In this document: positions 45,020 through 56,489 of the stretch, piece after piece
Position numbering within the stretch: the stretch's first letter is position 1
How the letters are laid out: each line of letters begins with the position of its first letter
NCBI GenBank assembly: GCA_034698045.1
Contig: JAQGAU010000002.1
Location: 31,829 to 95,828, forward strand
Reading direction: 5' to 3'
DNA: 64,000 bases
From: Paramacrobiotus richtersi
Lineage: Eukaryota > Tardigrada > Eutardigrada > Parachela > Macrobiotidae
Translations under genes and position numbers: made by a program
The notes under the pieces: generated by a model
The model's input: the letters and a program-made list of their open reading frames with translations, nothing else
The model's database searches: none
Told to the model about the DNA's origin: nothing

Positions 45020-45164
45020 AGGATGTCGGCAACAGCGTGCGGGTCATAAAAAGATAACCCTGCGGCACGACACCGTCCGCCGCGACATCCGGATCGAGCT
45101 GGTGGTATCTAACATTCAGCCATTCAACCAGCGACACCTCAACCACTTCAACCGCCATCCAAAC

Positions 45165-45320
45165 CTCCTAAAAAATTTAAAATGCATAAAAAAACAATAA
45201 AAGGTAAAAAATAAAACCAAGTTTGAGATTAAGTTTAAAAAAACACTCGTAAAATAAATATACAAAATAGAAACTAAAATACATTAAACCTGCACGAGAA
45301 AGAGAAAAAAGCATAACTCT
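45165..45320. repeat. A-rich low-complexity stretch
   Basis: Runs of A with few other bases (aaaatttaaaatgcataaaa and similar). No structure beyond composition. Confidence 0.8.
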
Positions 45321-45329
45321 AATCATAAG

Positions 45330-46180
45330 CCTTACACAAAGAATATTGGTCATACATTATAGCAGCTTTATTAGCAAAAAAGGGCGGGGGGTAGTTACTT
45401 AAGACGTAAAAACAACTTTCAACGTAGGAAACCAAAAAAAACAACAGGCATTACAGCAGTCGAAGCATTCCGATTAGCAACCCGAACCGAGAACTCGCCG
45501 TTATATGAAACGCCCTCGTACCCGAGTTGCTTCCGAATTCCAGAATCTTTTCTGGCAGTCCTTGTATTTAAAAGATGCCCGACTGGCACTATTCCGGGGT
45601 TTCTAGTTTCTTTCGCATAAGCTGCAGTTTATATTCGACCACACTGTGCATGGAATGGAACTAAATGAACTGATAATGCAACGCGCTAGCCTTTCATTGA
45701 GTAGTATGTTTACTTGAGCAGACCTTCTGTTTTCTTTAGCTTGTTAGATAGTACATGTATGACATGGTCCTAAGAGGAATTTAAATGGCGTAAGGAGTAC
45801 TGGGAGTACCACAGTCCGCGGTCAATTTTGATGGTATATCCGTTGTTGAAACTGGTAAAAGTAAAACTGTTCCATGTGGACTTTCCGAAACATAAACTAA
45901 TGTACTCTAAGACCGTCTGTTTGGGTACCAAACCGGATTGATCGTGCATGGGGACGCGGGTACGTGAGTGTCAGCTTATGTTGTTGTGGAAGATCGTTTG
46001 CAGTTCTACAAGGGCAGTATGTGCCTACAAACACCGGATATGCAGTGACTGCAGTCCACATGGAAGTATCAGGCACATTCATGTGAGGTAGGGATTCAGA
46101 TAATGCGAGTTATGGTAAGCACGGATATGGGTGGCATCAAAGCAATGGTCGCAGACGTGAACATGCCGGTGCGGGCACGA
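45330..46180. other. No gene recognised
   Basis: Only short frames; 45897-46082 (minus) is open but without motif. Confidence 0.4.
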
Positions 46181-46394
46181 GTCTGGACATTTACCCGCGT
46201 TGTAGTCCCGGCAAACTGCAACGCGGGTCCCTTAAAAGGGCTGTTGACAGCGAGCTACATGGTGCGCTAGGTATAGAATGGCTGGTTTTATAGGAGTGGC
46301 CATCTTCGTATACTGACGATGCGGGCATAAAGTAGCGTGGCGATGCAGGCTTTGCAAATGAAGCAACCAAAAAAGCGGTTTTGTGGTGGCGAAC

Positions 46395-46580
46395 TTCGTA
46401 CTGGTACATTGACAAGGTATGTACCAGAGAGTTACCGCCAATGGAAACGGAATACATCGGACATGACGGACGTGTCATCAGAATACCAAAGCAGTGCCAC
46501 AGTGTCAGTGATATCAGGATATGTCATTTTCTCGCGAAAACGACGATCACATTCGAGCCAGAGGAAAAGTGTCCTTGATA
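46395..46580 (-). pseudogene. Gag-like fragment with W-LECDRRFR motif
   Basis: Minus frame reads FLWLECDRRFREKMTYPDIT, then DTVALLWYSDDTSVMSDVF and FRFHWR before a stop. It is the longer of the two duplicates of a DIRS/Ngaro-like gag word (see 33230-33345). Confidence 0.4.
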
Positions 46581-46689
46581 CAGCCGATAGTTCCCGGCTC
46601 ATTCCAGTATCAATTCCACGAGGAGATCGTTACCAGCTCAGTCAGACACATCAGAACAAAACTTAGCGCGAAACGATTCTGATACATGC

Positions 46690-46932
46690 ATGGCGATCTC
46701 CTTCTTTAAGTACGCTTTTCTCTCCGTCGTTAAATCCGGTACGGCAATTTCAGGCGGCATCTCAGCCGGATTCACTGGCTCGCTTCGCTCCTGGCCGGCT
46801 GCCTTTACACCTGAGTACTCCGGTCAGTCCGTCCAGCGCGGCTTGCACGTATACGGTGGACTTTTACAGTTTCTTCTGCACGTTGTAACTCTAATTTTAG
46901 GAATTAGCAGAGTACTACAAAAACAACAATAG
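46690..46932 (+). CDS. Small hydrophobic protein frame, 80 codons
   Basis: MAISFFKYAFLSVVKSGTAI, SGGISAGFTGSLRSW, then a C-terminal hydrophobic segment GLLQFLLHVVTLILGISRVL. The first 35 residues are conserved in the truncated copy at 33455. It could encode a small membrane protein. Equally, it could be chance in a conserved transposon segment, since the opposite strand upstream is gag-like. Confidence 0.3.
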   Translation: MAISFFKYAFLSVVKSGTAISGGISAGFTGSLRSWPAAFTPEYSGQSVQRGLHVYGGLLQFLLHVVTLILGISRVLQKQQ

Positions 46933-48284
46933 TCCGAGCGCATAGTTTATTATGCAGCCCGGGCGGGGGCTGCGCGATCGCAGACCTAATGTAACTAGAG
47001 AAATAACCCATTTATAAATTGATTTGGCTGCTGCCGAGAGCACATTATAGACATACATATTCATGCAGTAGACAAGAATACGCCATTAAGTCACAAAGTG
47101 GTTTAGTTCTTAATAATTAAGCATGCGCGGTAGTGACATGCTAATTGCTAGCGTATTATGTGATGACTGACGGTTTTCCTGTTTTCGGCGTCACCCGCGT
47201 TGCCAAAAGGGCCACGTAGTGAATGCCTAGATCAGGAACACGCTGACTTTTACTGCTAAAAACCATGGAAGAAGCGCTCTACCTTGATGCTGCTACGCAA
47301 ATGATCATGCACGTAGAATGCGATGTAGAAGCTTTGTTTATCTGTCTACTGGTTGAATCCGCAGTGGCATTCATGAAGTCTGCCGTAAATGCATTTTCAT
47401 CGTTTCAGCCGTTCAGTGCCCTGTAGTTCCATCAGATCAACAGGTCAGTAGTTCTTAAAAAATTCTGACCAACGGGATTTGATGCTACGGCATGGCTCTT
47501 CAATTGCTGTCCCGTTGAAATGCATTTATTAGTACGTATATTCTGTGTATATATAGTAAACTACTTGGTCAATGGCGTTTAATTTAGCTTCGGCATCGTA
47601 AAACAGAACAACACTGTTGACGAATAACGAGTCTTGCATTTTCGCGCAGACTCTTCCTCGTGTGAGGCAGTCACCGATTGGAATCTTTGATCAAAGTACT
47701 AGTATAAAATTAACGAGAATGTACAGAATATACTGTGCTCGGTAGTCGCGTAGCAACGATGAGATCGAAGTTCAGCCTGCAAGCTAAACCCGTAAAAACG
47801 GTATGCCCGAATCGTGCTATCGAGACATTTACTTGAATCTGATTTTCCGGTTGTCACTCTTAATCAAAGGGCACCTGTGTAGTTCTCAGTACTGACCTGA
47901 GTTAGTATTAACCGGGAAGGATCTTCAGCGGCAATCTTAAGTTAACTCTACCTTATTGCACCAGTAAGTCATGCAGGCTGTTAATGACGTTATATTATAC
48001 TACCGTACACTAACAACAATGCAGAACGTAGCGAACGTCATCGTAAGTTTGGCGAGGTAAGCGCGTAATTTCATTTACTCCAAATTAACTGAAGTCAGTT
48101 TAGTCAAAATTTACGGCTGGGATCACTTGGAAGCATCATTGGCCAACAGAACCTAGTAGGTTGTTTCTAAATTTAGCAATGGAAACGAGAGAACTGAAAT
48201 TTAATACTGTGCAGGTGCACAGACCGCAAACTGTGCACGATATATAGCAACTCAGAAGTTGCCACCGTGTCAGGCACCCCTGTC

Positions 48285-48545
48285 ACATGGCCACTTCTTT
48301 GGCTGGTTCTGGCGCTTTGTCTTTTCCGGCCGGCGGACGATCCATAACGCCCTGTGCTAGTGTGGTAACGAAGCGTTCGCGGCACTACTGAGGGGAGCCA
48401 CTGCCAGTTCGACCTCGCTGGTGCTGTTGGCAGTACTTCCAGGTGTGACCCGAAGAGCCACACTGGAAGCAACGGCGTGACGCGTGAACACGTATATTCA
48501 CCGTACCTCTCTCGGCGTAACGTACCGTCACATTTCTGACATTCC
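48285..48545 (-). pseudogene. Gag zinc-knuckle fragment with in-frame stop
   Basis: The minus frame reads RNVRNVTVRYAERGTVNIRV, then CFQCGSSGHTWKYC, a complete CCHC knuckle, then SPQ followed by TAG, then CRERFVTTLAQG...EPAKEV. The intact relative at 26.35 kb has Trp in place of the stop. Confidence 0.7.
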
Positions 48546-48559
48546 GGATTAGTTTCAAG

Positions 48560-49400
48560 CTTTATGTAAGTTAAGTAATAGATATAATACTGTTAATGCA
48601 CTCACAGTCTTCAATTTGGTATTCAAGAAAAATTTAATTTAAAATTACTATTTCCATTACTAACTAATTTATCATTAGAATATTAGAATACTAATAGTGT
48701 TTATTGCTGTACCATAGTATCCGTAATTCATCGTAAATCATTATCACAGAACGGTAACTTATTGCAGGATCCGAAATGGCATAGCTCTTCTAGATACGAA
48801 TAAGGGTTCTTACTCGGTAACTCCGTATTCCAGAGCGTGTAGTAATAAATGGTGCGATCTAACATGGCCTTAGCATAGGCGTTTAAATTATCCACAATAA
48901 AGGTCTCGATCACTTCGTTCATTGGCTAATAAAGGTTAAGCTCTTCTCTCGAAACTCGAGGATAAGGCTTGCTGCATTCTTATCTGACATTCGGTTAATG
49001 CGGGCTTTGAAATCTCTGGTGAACTGGGTCGCGACATTATCGTGTACTGACTCACTGAGGTTTGATAGAATATCGTTATTACAGTACTGTTTCTGAGACT
49101 AAAAACGATCGACTGAGATCGAGCTGATCTTGCTGTTCGCTATTATAAATAAATTATTCTAAATTTATTCTAACTAAATTACTAATTAAAATTATTCTAT
49201 GACTAAAATCATTCTTACTCGTCACTGTGAAAATTCGCTATATTTGTTGCTATATGTGATGTATGTAATAGTGCCGCTTTAATGCGACCGCACTGTAGCT
49301 AACAACAAGAGCAATTGAAAGACGATTGCATCTGACCAACAGTCAGCGGCATAACGTAACTAAGGGATATGTCAGTTCAAGATCATCCGGAATCTAGTCA
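48560..49400. other. No gene recognised
   Basis: AT-rich. A 64-codon minus frame at 48728-48922 has no domain. Confidence 0.4.
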
Positions 49401-49425
49401 ATCTACCCGTAACCTTGGGTATATG

Positions 49426-49716
49426 TCACACTATACGGCAAAAGAAACTTTTTGAGTCGGTACGTTCTGGTCGCGAAAGGGCTGACGAGCAGGCGGGTGG
49501 AGGATTTAGCGGTAGAGCAGGAGACTGGGTCGTCAACAGAGATTTCCCAGATGATTGCGGACCGTTCCGTCTAGGTTTTGAACAATGGGTGGAATAATGA
49601 CTGGGCTCGAAACAACTGAAACAATAACCACCTGTTGATGAGCGAGGACCGGTAATTGATACAACGCACGATGAAAGGATAACACTGGATACAGGCGTCG
49701 TGGTAAAAGCACGCAA
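49426..49716 (-). pseudogene. Gag-like fragment with CCHC knuckle
   Basis: A 96-codon frame carries YCFSCFEPSHYSTHC, a canonical C-x2-C-x4-H-x4-C knuckle, followed by a Ser/Pro-rich tail (QSPALPLNPPPACSSALSR). Related to the broken copy at 31.2 kb. No capsid or pol region found. Confidence 0.6.
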
Positions 49717-49779
49717 ACATCAGCCATCAATCACGAGAACCTTTCACATACTACAACGGCCTACGAGCGAAGATGTCTG

Positions 49780-50990
49780 CTAAGCAAACGGACTTGGGCC
49801 AGCATCCAGTCGTGCATCCGTTTTCGCTTTTTGGGCGCTGCGTTGACCTCGGCTTTCAAAAGAGTAAAATACTGCTGATCGTGGATTGGTTGTGTCTCCA
49901 AAGGAGTCTCGTTCGTGGGGCGTATTACGCTTCTTCTGAGCGACGGAAGGGAAGCGGTCTTTCAGTTGATAATCCACCCACTAGCGCCATTCTTCGTCGA
50001 AAACGTTCTGCAGTGGACAGGCCATAATTAGCCAGGAATCAGGAAAGTGCTGATGATCGAGATGTGTACTTCAAAGTGCAAACATGAAGGTGATTGCGTC
50101 GATATCGGTGAATCCCTGTTCGATGAATGTTTGTAGATCGGGAGTGCTACATGTACATTCTTCCACATGAACCAGTAGTATGACTTGTGTGCTTGAGAAT
50201 CTTTGACAACGTTGGACATGAAAATTATCCGTCCGAACATGTTTCCGTGGTCATTGGGAAAGTCGCATTCTATAAAACAACGCTTCGATCGTTGTGTTGC
50301 CCAGTTCTAGTTCTGCCCAGTAATAAACATCATCAGTAACTGCTGTTTCGTCTTCTGCGAGAGTCTCGTCTGTCACGTGTTAGTCGAATGGTGTTATTTG
50401 TTAAGTAATGTACAGTATACGTTTGAGACGGCAAAATTAGAAAACCAATACTCGAAAGTGTAGCAACACCACAACTCAAAACGAATAGATTTATGTTAGT
50501 TAGTACTGTGTTTGCTGTATGGATATACCTGTCAGGTCAACTAGACCCCAAATAGCCGATTATGTACACGGTACAGACGCGCGTTTACTGAACCATGTTT
50601 TGCTTGTTTTTCCAGCCGTGCCATATGCGTGCAACATGTCGCACCAGAAAGCTTCGGCAAAGTATGGTACAAAGCGTTTCTTGAGGATTATAATGAACCG
50701 GCGCATACTGAAGTAATTGGGCAGAAGACTAGTTTGTTTTTAAGTACCGGTGTAATATATGAGTCTGTCCTGTTTTTGGCCCCACTTGCGCGGCTTCGTT
50801 GGTAACGCAGTGAATGCCAGAAGCAGGATGATTTCATTTGCTTTTGCATATTATGAGAAATTCGCGACGCGGTGTACTGAAAAGCTGTAATCAATCCGCA
50901 TAATATTATGCAATGCTCGCTAATGATTAAGATTATATTAGTTTCACGGTTAGCGCACTATTAGCTTAATCCTGCTCGATGCCCTTTGAC
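49780..50990. other. No gene assigned; one more segment A copy
   Basis: 50755-50835 (tgtcctgtttttggccccac...cgcagtgaatgcc) belongs to the segment A family by sequence, but no segment B follows. Frames at 49773-50027 and 50519-50716 are unassigned. Confidence 0.35.
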
Positions 50991-51000
50991 AAGAGTATGT

Positions 51001-51190
51001 ATGTATGTGTAGGTGGATGTGTATGTGGATGTGTATGTGGATCACCCATAGTGTGCCAATGGGTGACGTCATTTCATATCATGCATTTCATACGTTTCAT
51101 CTTTCATTTCCTGTCTCATTTCATATCATTTTGCCCAAAAATTGCATGAAAGTCAACCCTATGTGGATGTGTATGTGGAGATATATGTTC
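51001..51190. repeat. GTGGATGTGTAT and CATTTCATATC simple repeats with CRE/CCAAT
   Basis: Two runs of gtatgtggatgt flank a run of catttcata words. Between them CCAAT (51056-51060) and a perfect CRE (TGACGTCA, 51064-51071) occur 3 bp apart. Confidence 0.6.
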
Positions 51191-52160
51191 TTCCTTAGGT
51201 ATCCCTACTTCATTGTCTTAGTGCGCAGAAGAATTGAGAATAACTAACTTTTCACGATTAAATCAAAAATGCGCCGATTTGGCCAAGATGATGCAGAATC
51301 TTGATATCGTACAAATGTGCTGCAAAAACGCAGTGTACGGTAACATGTACAGATACATGAGTCCAAAGCAAAGGACACGCGCACTATGAATGCAGACTTA
51401 TTGCGGAGACAGCTACCTGCGGTTCAATCTTTTCTGCTGACGTACGTGATCTATGGATACCTTTCAAGCGTCACATGTAGGCATATCGCATGCATGTCAA
51501 AATCAATACAAACGATATTACAAACAGAGAAAGGGATAGGGTGGCAAAAGCTTGCAACTGTTAGAAAACAGACTGTGTGACCTGTGTGGGACGCTATTGT
51601 CGAAAGATTATGTTACCGTTCCGCTGTTGTAGTACATTTCGTATCCCAGTAAACGGCATACATACGACTACACTCAGTAAAGTAACATCTACACAAAAGG
51701 AATAATGCGTTTTTTTGCAACATTTTCTTTCAGAAAGGTCAAAATGTATAATGGTACTCGCATCACATAGCCGCGGCGGAGATATAATCCTGAGGTTGAA
51801 CAGACAGTGTCGGTAGACAAAGAACGGTGTAACATAATATGTTTACCGGAAGTTCATTTATGAAATTCTCCTGTTTCAAACGTAATAAGGCGTATCGGTA
51901 AACAATTCATAAGAGGCCTCCATCGGCCGGCTGTCGCCGTAAGAGCACCCAATTAGCGGATACTTGAATATAAACACTCACCCCACATAGATTTACTGGC
52001 TTAGAAGTGGGACATAAGATGCTTGAGAGTACCACAGGCCCGCGCCGGTTTGATTATCACGTGCGCCCAGCGTAGAAATAGCCCCACTTTTCGCTCTAGG
52101 GGGTACGCCTGAGACAGACGGGGGCGCACATCTCGACACGCAGATCTTACCGGAAATCCC

Positions 52161-52190
52161 GCTGATTGATTGTTTGTTCCGATATATAAG
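52161..52190 (+). promoter_or_regulatory. Core promoter of GPCR 1
   Basis: GCTGATTGATTGTTTGTTCC then GATATATAAG, a TATA-type element about 70 bp before the ATG. The same block precedes GPCR 2, with matching spacing. Confidence 0.5.
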
Positions 52191-52257
52191 CTTATGCAAA
52201 CAGGATAGAGCATTTTGTTTCTCCGGGAAGGTACACTTTTGACCTCTGCTGCTAAAT

Positions 52258-53262
52258 ATGGCGTTTTTAAACCATACGGGATCGGTTTCGATCAACGTGT
52301 TGAATGCCACAAACAGTACAACGCAATGGGGTTCTCAAGGCAGTTTCATCACCTTGACCACCATCACCGTCGTTTTAAACGCTGCTATCTTGCTGATCCT
52401 TCTCAAAGAAAAAGGCCTGCATTCCTCGTTCACGGTGTACATGGTCGGATTGCTTCTCTGCAACATATTGTACACGGGACTGGTTAACCCGACAGAGATT
52501 CTCCGCCAAATCCACGGTAACCTTTGGCTCGGAAAACGGGGCTGTGATCTGCGCATCGCGAGCGAGTGGATACTCTCCGCTGTGACCAAACATGCGCATC
52601 TGCTGATTACCATCAACCGCGGCTGGGCACTGGTGTTTCCCGTTTCATACAGGGAGAACCATAGTGTTAAAACGGCCTGGATAATATTCTTCGGAATGGT
52701 GGTTTATGTCTGCGCTTTGGTTTTGCCGGGTGTGATACTTGATAGTGTGTTTTACCGACGACCGTTGGAAGATGGGTGCGGCTTAAATACGGACGCGCAG
52801 TTCACCTGGTCAGTGGTTATTCAGTTTGTCATCTTTGATTTCCCAGTTGTTTTCATTGCCGGGAGTTATCCATTTCTATTGTGGCTGCACATTAAGCAGA
52901 AGAAGAAGAGTACTCGCGTAACCGGCAGCCGAACGCATGAAAAGACCGAAGCGACGCATGCGCCCCATGCCGTCTCGATTGCCAATGCAAGTATGACAAC
53001 GAAGAAGCAATCCGCCCGGCAGGAGAAACGGAACAGATCGAAGCCGTTTGTTGTGTTGACACTGTTGACCACCGGTGTGGTCATCTGCTGGACACCGAAT
53101 ATGGTGTATTACACTATTGGTTGTTTCACTTCGACGGACAATATGCAAGGATTCTCCAATGTAGCCATCTTTGTCTACTCACTGCAGGGACTGATCGATC
53201 CGGTGTCGTTTGCGTTCAGCATCACCTGGTTCCGACGATGCTTGTCTAAGGGTTGCCGGTAA
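52258..53262 (+). CDS. Class A (rhodopsin-type) G-protein-coupled receptor 1
   Basis: A single-exon, 334-residue seven-helix receptor. Helices lie at about 30-50, 58-79, 96-119, 139-160, 183-211, 263-288 and 300-322. The N-terminus has glycosylation sites (NHT, NAT, NST). Cys96 before TM3 and Cys174 in loop 2 can form the standard disulphide. The DRY motif is replaced by NRG (120-122). TM6 keeps CWTP (277-280), and TM7 has DPVSF (314-318) for NPxxY. A Lys/Ser-rich third loop (about 212-262) and a short basic tail complete it. It should signal at the plasma membrane; the ligand cannot be inferred. ATG 52258 is favoured because GPCR 2 has the same start and spacing from the TATA element. Confidence 0.93.
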   Translation: MAFLNHTGSVSINVLNATNSTTQWGSQGSFITLTTITVVLNAAILLILLKEKGLHSSFTVYMVGLLLCNILYTGLVNPTEILRQIHGNLWLGKRGCDLRIASEWILSAVTKHAHLLITINRGWALVFPVSYRENHSVKTAWIIFFGMVVYVCALVLPGVILDSVFYRRPLEDGCGLNTDAQFTWSVVIQFVIFDFPVVFIAGSYPFLLWLHIKQKKKSTRVTGSRTHEKTEATHAPHAVSIANASMTTKKQSARQEKRNRSKPFVVLTLLTTGVVICWTPNMVYYTIGCFTSTDNMQGFSNVAIFVYSLQGLIDPVSFAFSITWFRRCLSKGCR

Positions 53263-53269
53263 ATTTTCC

Positions 53270-54780
53270 TGTCATCCGGTCTTTCGAGATCTACACTTTA
53301 ACCTTTGGGTCAAACTAACTTATTTAAGAAAAAATGACGATGATGCAGTGAAGCGCTTTGACCTCATTAGTGCCCACTTATATGCATCATTGTGGGAAAC
53401 CAATCGGAAGGACGGTAACACTTCTTTCCTGCTCGATCTGGGAAATCAAAGAAAAGACATAATAATTATGATGTGACGATCGATGTTCTAGTTCCTCTTA
53501 CATCAGGAAGGAATCCTTGTCATTCAGAGTAATCGAAAAATGTGCGCATGTGTGGTCTCCTATTTAACAAATAAAGCACCTAAATTTGTTGGCTCCACCT
53601 ATAAATGTATAAAGCCCGCAGAATCAATAATAAGTTTCCTTTACTTGCTATTTAAATTCCGATTTCTTGTATCTCCAAAATCCGAACAAAAGAGGGCACC
53701 AGCGCAACGATATTTCTAAGACGGCATAAAAGCCAAAACTTTACAGAAACGACCAATAAAGACACATCCGACGTTGATCAGCGAAAAAGCAATGTACCAG
53801 AAACAGAGGTGTCATGCCATATAACTAAAGACGAAGCAACGCGCTGCTCGAGAAATACCGTCGATCTCGGCTCTCCCGATCTCCAGAGATGCCAAGCACG
53901 AGGCAATGATAATCTTGTTCTGAAAGTTGAGTTCGCTTTCGTCCTATTAAACTATCGAACGTGAACTGTAAAGAACCGATGAATGGCTCTGATGAAGGAA
54001 CGGTTGCTAAACAGGCAGCATTAAAGATTGTTTACTAAACTGGATTACAATAAATTACCTAATCTGCAGGACTTACAAGACAAGCAAGCCTTTGAAAACT
54101 GTCTTGAATATGATGGTCGGTCTTATTAGATTAATTTGTCGACGCTTTTTACTTGCCTCACAAGCAATTTAAGATGGCACACACACGTGCTGCGATTGCA
54201 GAGACATCACCTGCTGCTAGGCGTTTTCTGTTGATCTAAAAACACCTTTCAAACATCACGTACAGCTGCGTCGTAAACACATACCAAATTCAATGCAAAC
54301 GGTATTGCGAACACAAAACGGAAGATTTTAGCAAAATATTACAACGATTGACAATAGATTTACTGGCCCGTATGACCTTATTTTTGGAAGATCACGTTAC
54401 TTCAGGCGATTATTAGTTGCACTGCCGTAAGTATTGTATGAGCGAAACCAAAGCTGTCGCACATATCTCAAAGTTACACGAAGCCGCAACGTAATTTTAA
54501 CATCCGGAAATCGACATGTGATGTAAAGAAACCCGTTTGTGGGCGAAAGCATCCGGTTATTGTGCATCAGCGGGGCAAGTTTTAACGCACTTCCTGCTCA
54601 TCTATTCAGTGTTCAATCTGCCTAAACTATCATCGTAAATCCACATTCCCCATATATATACAACCATCGTTCTGAATCATTTCCAGCCCTGCAGTATGTT
54701 TTTAAAATTTTGAAAACATTTCTAAAACTGCAGAAATTTCTCCATAACTATGCACTTTGACACGAAACCTACAGGTGTGC
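53270..54780. other. Intergenic spacer of GPCR unit 1
   Basis: Diverged but collinear with 56490-57670. Contains the empty site (about 54054/54055) for the Helitron-like insertion in unit 2. No gene. Confidence 0.6.
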
Positions 54781-55385
54781 GAATGCATCGATATCGCTAA
54801 TAGCAGTGACATCGGGTAGGATCTGGTCTTAATGTTATGCTGTTACATTGTAGAGCATTGTAGAGAAGGCCGCACTTGTACCCCGATAGGGGTACATTAA
54901 GCCAATTAATATTTATAGGAAAAGAATATCTTGCACTACTCAATATCTTATTACACAAGGCCTGAATATTAGAGAGTAGTCGACATAGAACAGCGTGAAC
55001 ACTTTTCAATCGTTTAATCGTGACGTAAAACCATGAATTAGAGCTGACATAAAGTGTCGGTTAACCAGAGGCGCTTAATGAAAGATGGTTACCCGGAAGT
55101 TAATGCACGAGATTGTCTTATTTAAGCGTGATTTACTACATCGGTAAACAGTTTAGACGCATCTGCAGGGTTTCATTCCGCTTTGATAAGCTGATGCTTT
55201 AAATGACCATGCAGATTTTATGTCTTCTGCTTGAGCGGCATGAGAAGTTTAAGACAGACTGCTAGCCCACTTGCGTGTATTAGCACATGCCATCTGCGTG
55301 CAAAAGGTCACATTTTTCACAGTAATTGGTGAACCTGAGGTGGATCAGTGGCACATTGCGGTACACAGTTGTTGCCGGAAATCTT

Positions 55386-55414
55386 GCTGATTGATTGTTT
55401 ATCCCGATATAAAA
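55386..55414 (+). promoter_or_regulatory. Core promoter of GPCR 2
   Basis: GCTGATTGATTGTTTATCCC then GATATAAAA, the counterpart of 52161-52190, about 70 bp before the ATG. Conservation against diverged surroundings supports function. Confidence 0.5.
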
Positions 55415-55481
55415 CCGCAGCACTAAGGGTGAATCTCTTTAGTGTTCCTTGAAGACATAATTCTGATATCGGCTGTAAAGA

Positions 55482-56486
55482 ATGGTGACTCTAAACCATA
55501 CAGCATTGAAGCCGATAAACCTGTTCAATGCCACGAACAGTACAACGCAATGGGATTCTCACGGCAGCTTTATCACGTTGACAGCAATCACCCTCATCTT
55601 CAACGTGGGCATGCTGCTACTTCTTCTCAAAGAAAAAGGCATGCATTCCTCGTTTACCGTCCACATGGTCGGCTTGCTTCTCTGCAACATACTTTATACG
55701 GGACTGGTCAACCCAACCGAGATTCTCCGGCAAATTCACGGCAACCTGTGGCTCGGGAAACACGGTTGCGATCTGCGCATCTCAAGCGAGTGGATACTTT
55801 CCGCTGTGACCAAACATGCGCATCTGCTGATCACCGTCAATCGCGGATGGGCACTTGTGTTTCCCGTTTCTTACAGGGAGAACCATAGTGTTAAAACGGC
55901 GTGGATAATATTCTTGGGAATGGTTGTGTATGTCTGCGCTTTGGTTTTACCGGGTATCATACTAGACGCTGTGTATTATCGAGGACCGTTGGAAGATGGA
56001 TGCGGCTTGAATACCGAAGCGCAGTTCACCTTGTCGGTGGTTATCCAGTTTGTCATCTTTGATTTTCCCGTTGTGTTCATTGCCGGGAGTTATCCGTTTC
56101 TGTTGTGGCTGCATATCAAGCACAAGAAGAAGAGTCTTCGCGTTGCTGACAGCCGAACAAATGAAAAAGTCGAAGCGACGCAGGCGCCACATGCCGCTAC
56201 GATTGCTCCGGCAACTCCGAAACCGAAGAAACAATCCATTCTTCGAGAGAAACGGAACACATCGAAGCCGTTTGTTGTGTTGACACTGTTGACCACCGGT
56301 GTGGTCATCTGCTGGACACCGAATATGGTGTATTACACTATTGGTTGTTTCACTTCGACGGACAATATGCAAGGATTCTCCAATGTAGCCATCTTTGTCT
56401 ACTCACTGCAGGGACTGATCGATCCGGTGTCGTTTGCGTTCAGCATCACCTGGTTCCGACGATGCTTGTCTAAATATTGCCGGTAA
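55482..56486 (+). CDS. Class A G-protein-coupled receptor 2, tandem paralogue
   Basis: 334 residues, no length change against receptor 1, with the same NRG, CWTP and DPVSF motifs and cysteines. Differences concentrate in the N-terminus and third loop (for example KVEATQAPHAATIAPATPKP). The 3' part is different in character: 56261-56473 is identical at all 213 positions to 53037-53249, covering the end of loop 3 through TM7, while the upstream part differs at roughly one base in ten. Reading is open, with no signs of decay. Both copies are probably functional receptors for related ligands. Confidence 0.93.
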   Translation: MVTLNHTALKPINLFNATNSTTQWDSHGSFITLTAITLIFNVGMLLLLLKEKGMHSSFTVHMVGLLLCNILYTGLVNPTEILRQIHGNLWLGKHGCDLRISSEWILSAVTKHAHLLITVNRGWALVFPVSYRENHSVKTAWIIFLGMVVYVCALVLPGIILDAVYYRGPLEDGCGLNTEAQFTLSVVIQFVIFDFPVVFIAGSYPFLLWLHIKHKKKSLRVADSRTNEKVEATQAPHAATIAPATPKPKKQSILREKRNTSKPFVVLTLLTTGVVICWTPNMVYYTIGCFTSTDNMQGFSNVAIFVYSLQGLIDPVSFAFSITWFRRCLSKYCR

Positions 56487-56489
56487 ACC

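Larger units (their letters stand above)
46280..48190. repeat. Segmental duplicate of 33050-34600
   Basis: Collinear partner; includes segment A (about 47165-47230) and segment B (about 47745). A possible short first exon begins at ATG 48019 and ends at AG|GTAAGC (donor 48056); the 34 kb copy has lost the donor (GATAAGT). Confidence 0.9.
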
